A stretch of DNA of 64,000 bases from Priapulus caudatus (taxonomy: Eukaryota; Priapulida; Priapulimorpha; Priapulimorphida; Priapulidae): positions 122,925 to 186,924 of the forward strand of contig NW_014577393.1 in assembly GCF_000485595.1 (NCBI RefSeq). The letters run 5' to 3'. Under the pieces are notes generated by a model. It saw only the letters and a program-made list of their open reading frames with translations. It was not told the DNA's origin and did not search any database. The first letter of the stretch is position 1. Every line of letters starts with the position of its first letter. A program made the translations under genes and the position numbers. Shown here piece after piece: positions 61,761 through 64,000 of this stretch.

Positions 61761-64000
61761 TCCCAGCTCGCCTGTGGCCGGTGAGGTGGGCTGCCGGGTG
61801 TGGGAGGACGACAGCGTCGGGTGTTATAGCGTCGGGGGAGAGGCGGTCAGGTCGGTTTCGTCCGGGAGCACAGCCGCGGTCGTGTCCCCCAACTCAGAAA
61901 TCGACGCGCACATTCGCACGGGGTGGGTGAGTGTTGGGCGAGCACGTGAGGCGTGGCGGGTGTGTCTGGGTCGGATCGGGAGGTGTTCTTTTGTCCACGT
62001 GTGCGAGTCCGTGGCTCCGACCTCCGGCCGTGCCACGTGCCACAGGGCGGAGATCAGGCGGGGGGGCGCCTACTCTTGCCGTGTGATGTGTCGCTCGTCA
62101 GGCACGAGGGCCGGTCGCTTGGCCCCCCGAGTCGCCCTCGCGGCGGGGTCGGGCGTCTCGGGCCCCGCCCCTGGCGGCTGCGCCCAATTTCCCGCGCCGG
62201 GGCCGCCGGTCGTGCCACGCGTGTCCTCGGGCCGTTTTTGGTATTGTCGGGACTTCGGTCGGGTGGCTGGGTGCCGTTCAGTGGCGCGCGGAGGGAGGGG
62301 TGGTTGGGGTTCGAGGGCCGGGGGTCCTCTTCTCCTGCCTGACGGTGCTGCCGGGTTTCCGTAGGTCGCTGGAAGCCGGCCCGGCTTGCGCGCGCGCAGT
62401 TTAGGACCAGCCGAGTTGCCCACGCCTACCGGTAGTTCCGCGTGTAGCGTGCGGCGTGGAGGCGGTGTTTCCTGTGGGCGCCTTCTGGGTCAGCCGGTTC
62501 GTAATGGTGCGGGGCGCCGAGACCTCGGATGGGTCCGGGCCCCCCGTTGGGCGGGCGCAGTGCCCGGGCCCCGGGCCACCCGTCCCTGCCTGGTGCGCGG
62601 GACCCGTCGCGCGTGCAGTAGGCTGCCTCCGGGCCCGGGGGGGTGGCCGGGGGTCCGCGCGCGGATGTGGCGAGGAGCGCTGCCCGGCTGTTCTGAGCGG
62701 GCGCGTGGGTCTGGGGACTCGCGGAGCCCAGCGGGTGGCGCGCGTTCGTCCTGCCGGGGCCGGCCACCGGCGCCCGCCACACACCCAGCAGTTCCACGCC
62801 CCGCAATACCCGGTTCCATGGGGGTCCACGCGGCCAGGTGTGGTGTGGCGCGGCAGACGATGGCGGTCGGTCTAGGTGGGACGTGAGGCGGTGTCGCGGG
62901 AGGGGGGCGAGGGCGCACGACCTGAGCATACCCGCACCACCACGTGCCACACACCTGCGAGCCTCGGACATCGGTGTGCGGGCGGACGAGAAAGATTCGA
63001 CGTCGTTGCGCGTCCGCCAGCCCGCCGGGGTCCGCGCGCGCGGTTTCGTGGTCCGTGTCGTGCGGGGCGCCCCCGCCTAGCGACCGGGCGCTGGGCGGGC
63101 GTGTTGGCGTGAGCGGAGGTGACGCGGGCGGTCGAGCGGAGCGGGCCCGTCAGATTCAGACTACCGTATAGGGTTCCATACGTGTACCGTGTGTAGTGGG
63201 CTGTAGACGGACGCTGCGCGCGGCGACGTGGGTGGCGGTTGCGCATGGGCGAGGGAGCTGTCGGGGCTGCGTCCGAGCCGCCCGCTGTGGGCCCCGGTCC
63301 GTCGGATTGCGGGCACTGCGCGTCGTGGGGTTCCGATAAGGCGACTCGGACGCTGCCCATCGACGGGCGCCGTGGGTGAGCCTGTTGTAGGAGTGGCACG
63401 ACGCGGCGGGCGGGGGCGGTGGGATTGGGAGTGTGGCGTGGACGGAGGGCGTTAGGGGCTCAGGCGGCGGCCTCGGAGCCACGCCAACAGCTAGCTCACA
63501 CCGGCCGATGCGTCCGCCTTCCTGGGGGTGCAGTGTGGGAGGAGACGCCTTTAGGTCGGGAGGACGCGCTGTCAGGGGGCTCGCGGAGCGGCACTAGCGC
63601 TGTCCGCGGCTATTAGCACAGGTATCACGCCCATGCGGGTGGCCGCTTGTGAGACTGAGTGCCGCACGCGGCGCCCCGTCGTTCAGCTGGGCCGCCCGAA
63701 GCGTATAGGGTCAGGCGGGCTCCGTGGTCAGGCCGGCTGACCGCCGCCCAGATCAGTTTGACTCGCGTTGACGGGCCATCACGGGACGAAGCTTGTGGAG
63801 ACGCAGGGGTCGTGCGAGACTGACTGGGTTCGGCGAGGCGGCCCCTGTGGGTCACGCGCTGCGGGTATGGCTCGCCCCGGGCGAATAGCAGTGGCCTCTC
63901 TCGACCGTTGCTTGGCCGTGTATCGCGGGCGCTGTCTGGCCCAGAGGAACCAGACTCCACGATGCGTCGAGTTGGCAGAGACGAGGACTGGCTACCTCGG
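61761..64000. other. GC-rich sequence without recognised gene
   Basis: About 65-70% GC with many overlapping open frames on both strands and no recognisable protein or RNA. It may be a diverged continuation of the repeat to its left. Confidence 0.5.

Noticed and set aside
54619-64000. Ribosomal RNA gene unit
   Set aside because: GC content and subrepeats suggested rDNA spacer, but I found no recognisable 18S, 5.8S, 28S or 5S core sequence.

Overview
This window is nuclear DNA from an intron-rich invertebrate animal, most likely a marine bilaterian. The exons are short, with GT-AG introns of about 0.1 to 5 kb. The spaces between them are full of microsatellites, minisatellites and small hAT-type DNA transposons, and the coding sequences match animal chromatin and signalling families. 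I cannot name the phylum. Two runs of N (41673-41682 and 54594-54618) and many one-base indels in otherwise conserved exons and tandem repeats point to a scaffolded long-read assembly with patchy polishing.

Layout. (1) 1-5880, minus strand: a NEK-family Ser/Thr kinase gene, closest to NEK4. Its start codon is at 5880 and its 3' end runs off the left edge. Several kinase exons carry compensating one-base indels. (2) About 8.9-11.6 kb, plus strand: the last four exons of an unrecognised gene rich in basic and proline residues. (3) 11.6-17.5 kb: no gene seen; it holds a 38-bp satellite, a 43/47-bp tandem array and CT/TA microsatellites. (4) 17540-46312, minus strand: a nearly complete 30-exon KDM5 (JARID1/Lid) histone H3K4 demethylase gene with JmjN, ARID, PHD1, JmjC, C5HC2 zinc finger, PLU-1 region, PHD2 and PHD3. 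It also has a C-terminal tail of about 400 residues that family members I know lack. (5) 46.3-52 kb: mostly non-coding. (6) About 52.1-54.5 kb, minus strand: exons of a Ser/Pro/Ala-rich, probably nuclear protein, cut off by the second gap. (7) 54.6-64 kb, beyond that gap: GC-rich, repeat-rich sequence of different character with no gene I can support.

The genes do not form an operon or pathway. KDM5 would remove H3K4 tri- and dimethyl marks in chromatin, the NEK kinase would act in cell-cycle or DNA-damage signalling, and the 53-kb protein looks like a transcriptional cofactor.

The most interesting observations are these. A hAT-like MITE sits exactly on the 3' splice site of a KDM5 JmjC exon, and its 8-bp target-site duplication copied the acceptor. 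One KDM5 exon lies out of order next to an assembly gap and a noisy duplicate. Part of a KDM5 exon and its donor are triplicated as 107-bp tandem units. The KDM5 tail carries a CtBP-docking consensus. A fold-back transposon family with 8-bp target duplications carries telomere-like CCCTAA repeats. I found no new defence-like or operon-like system.
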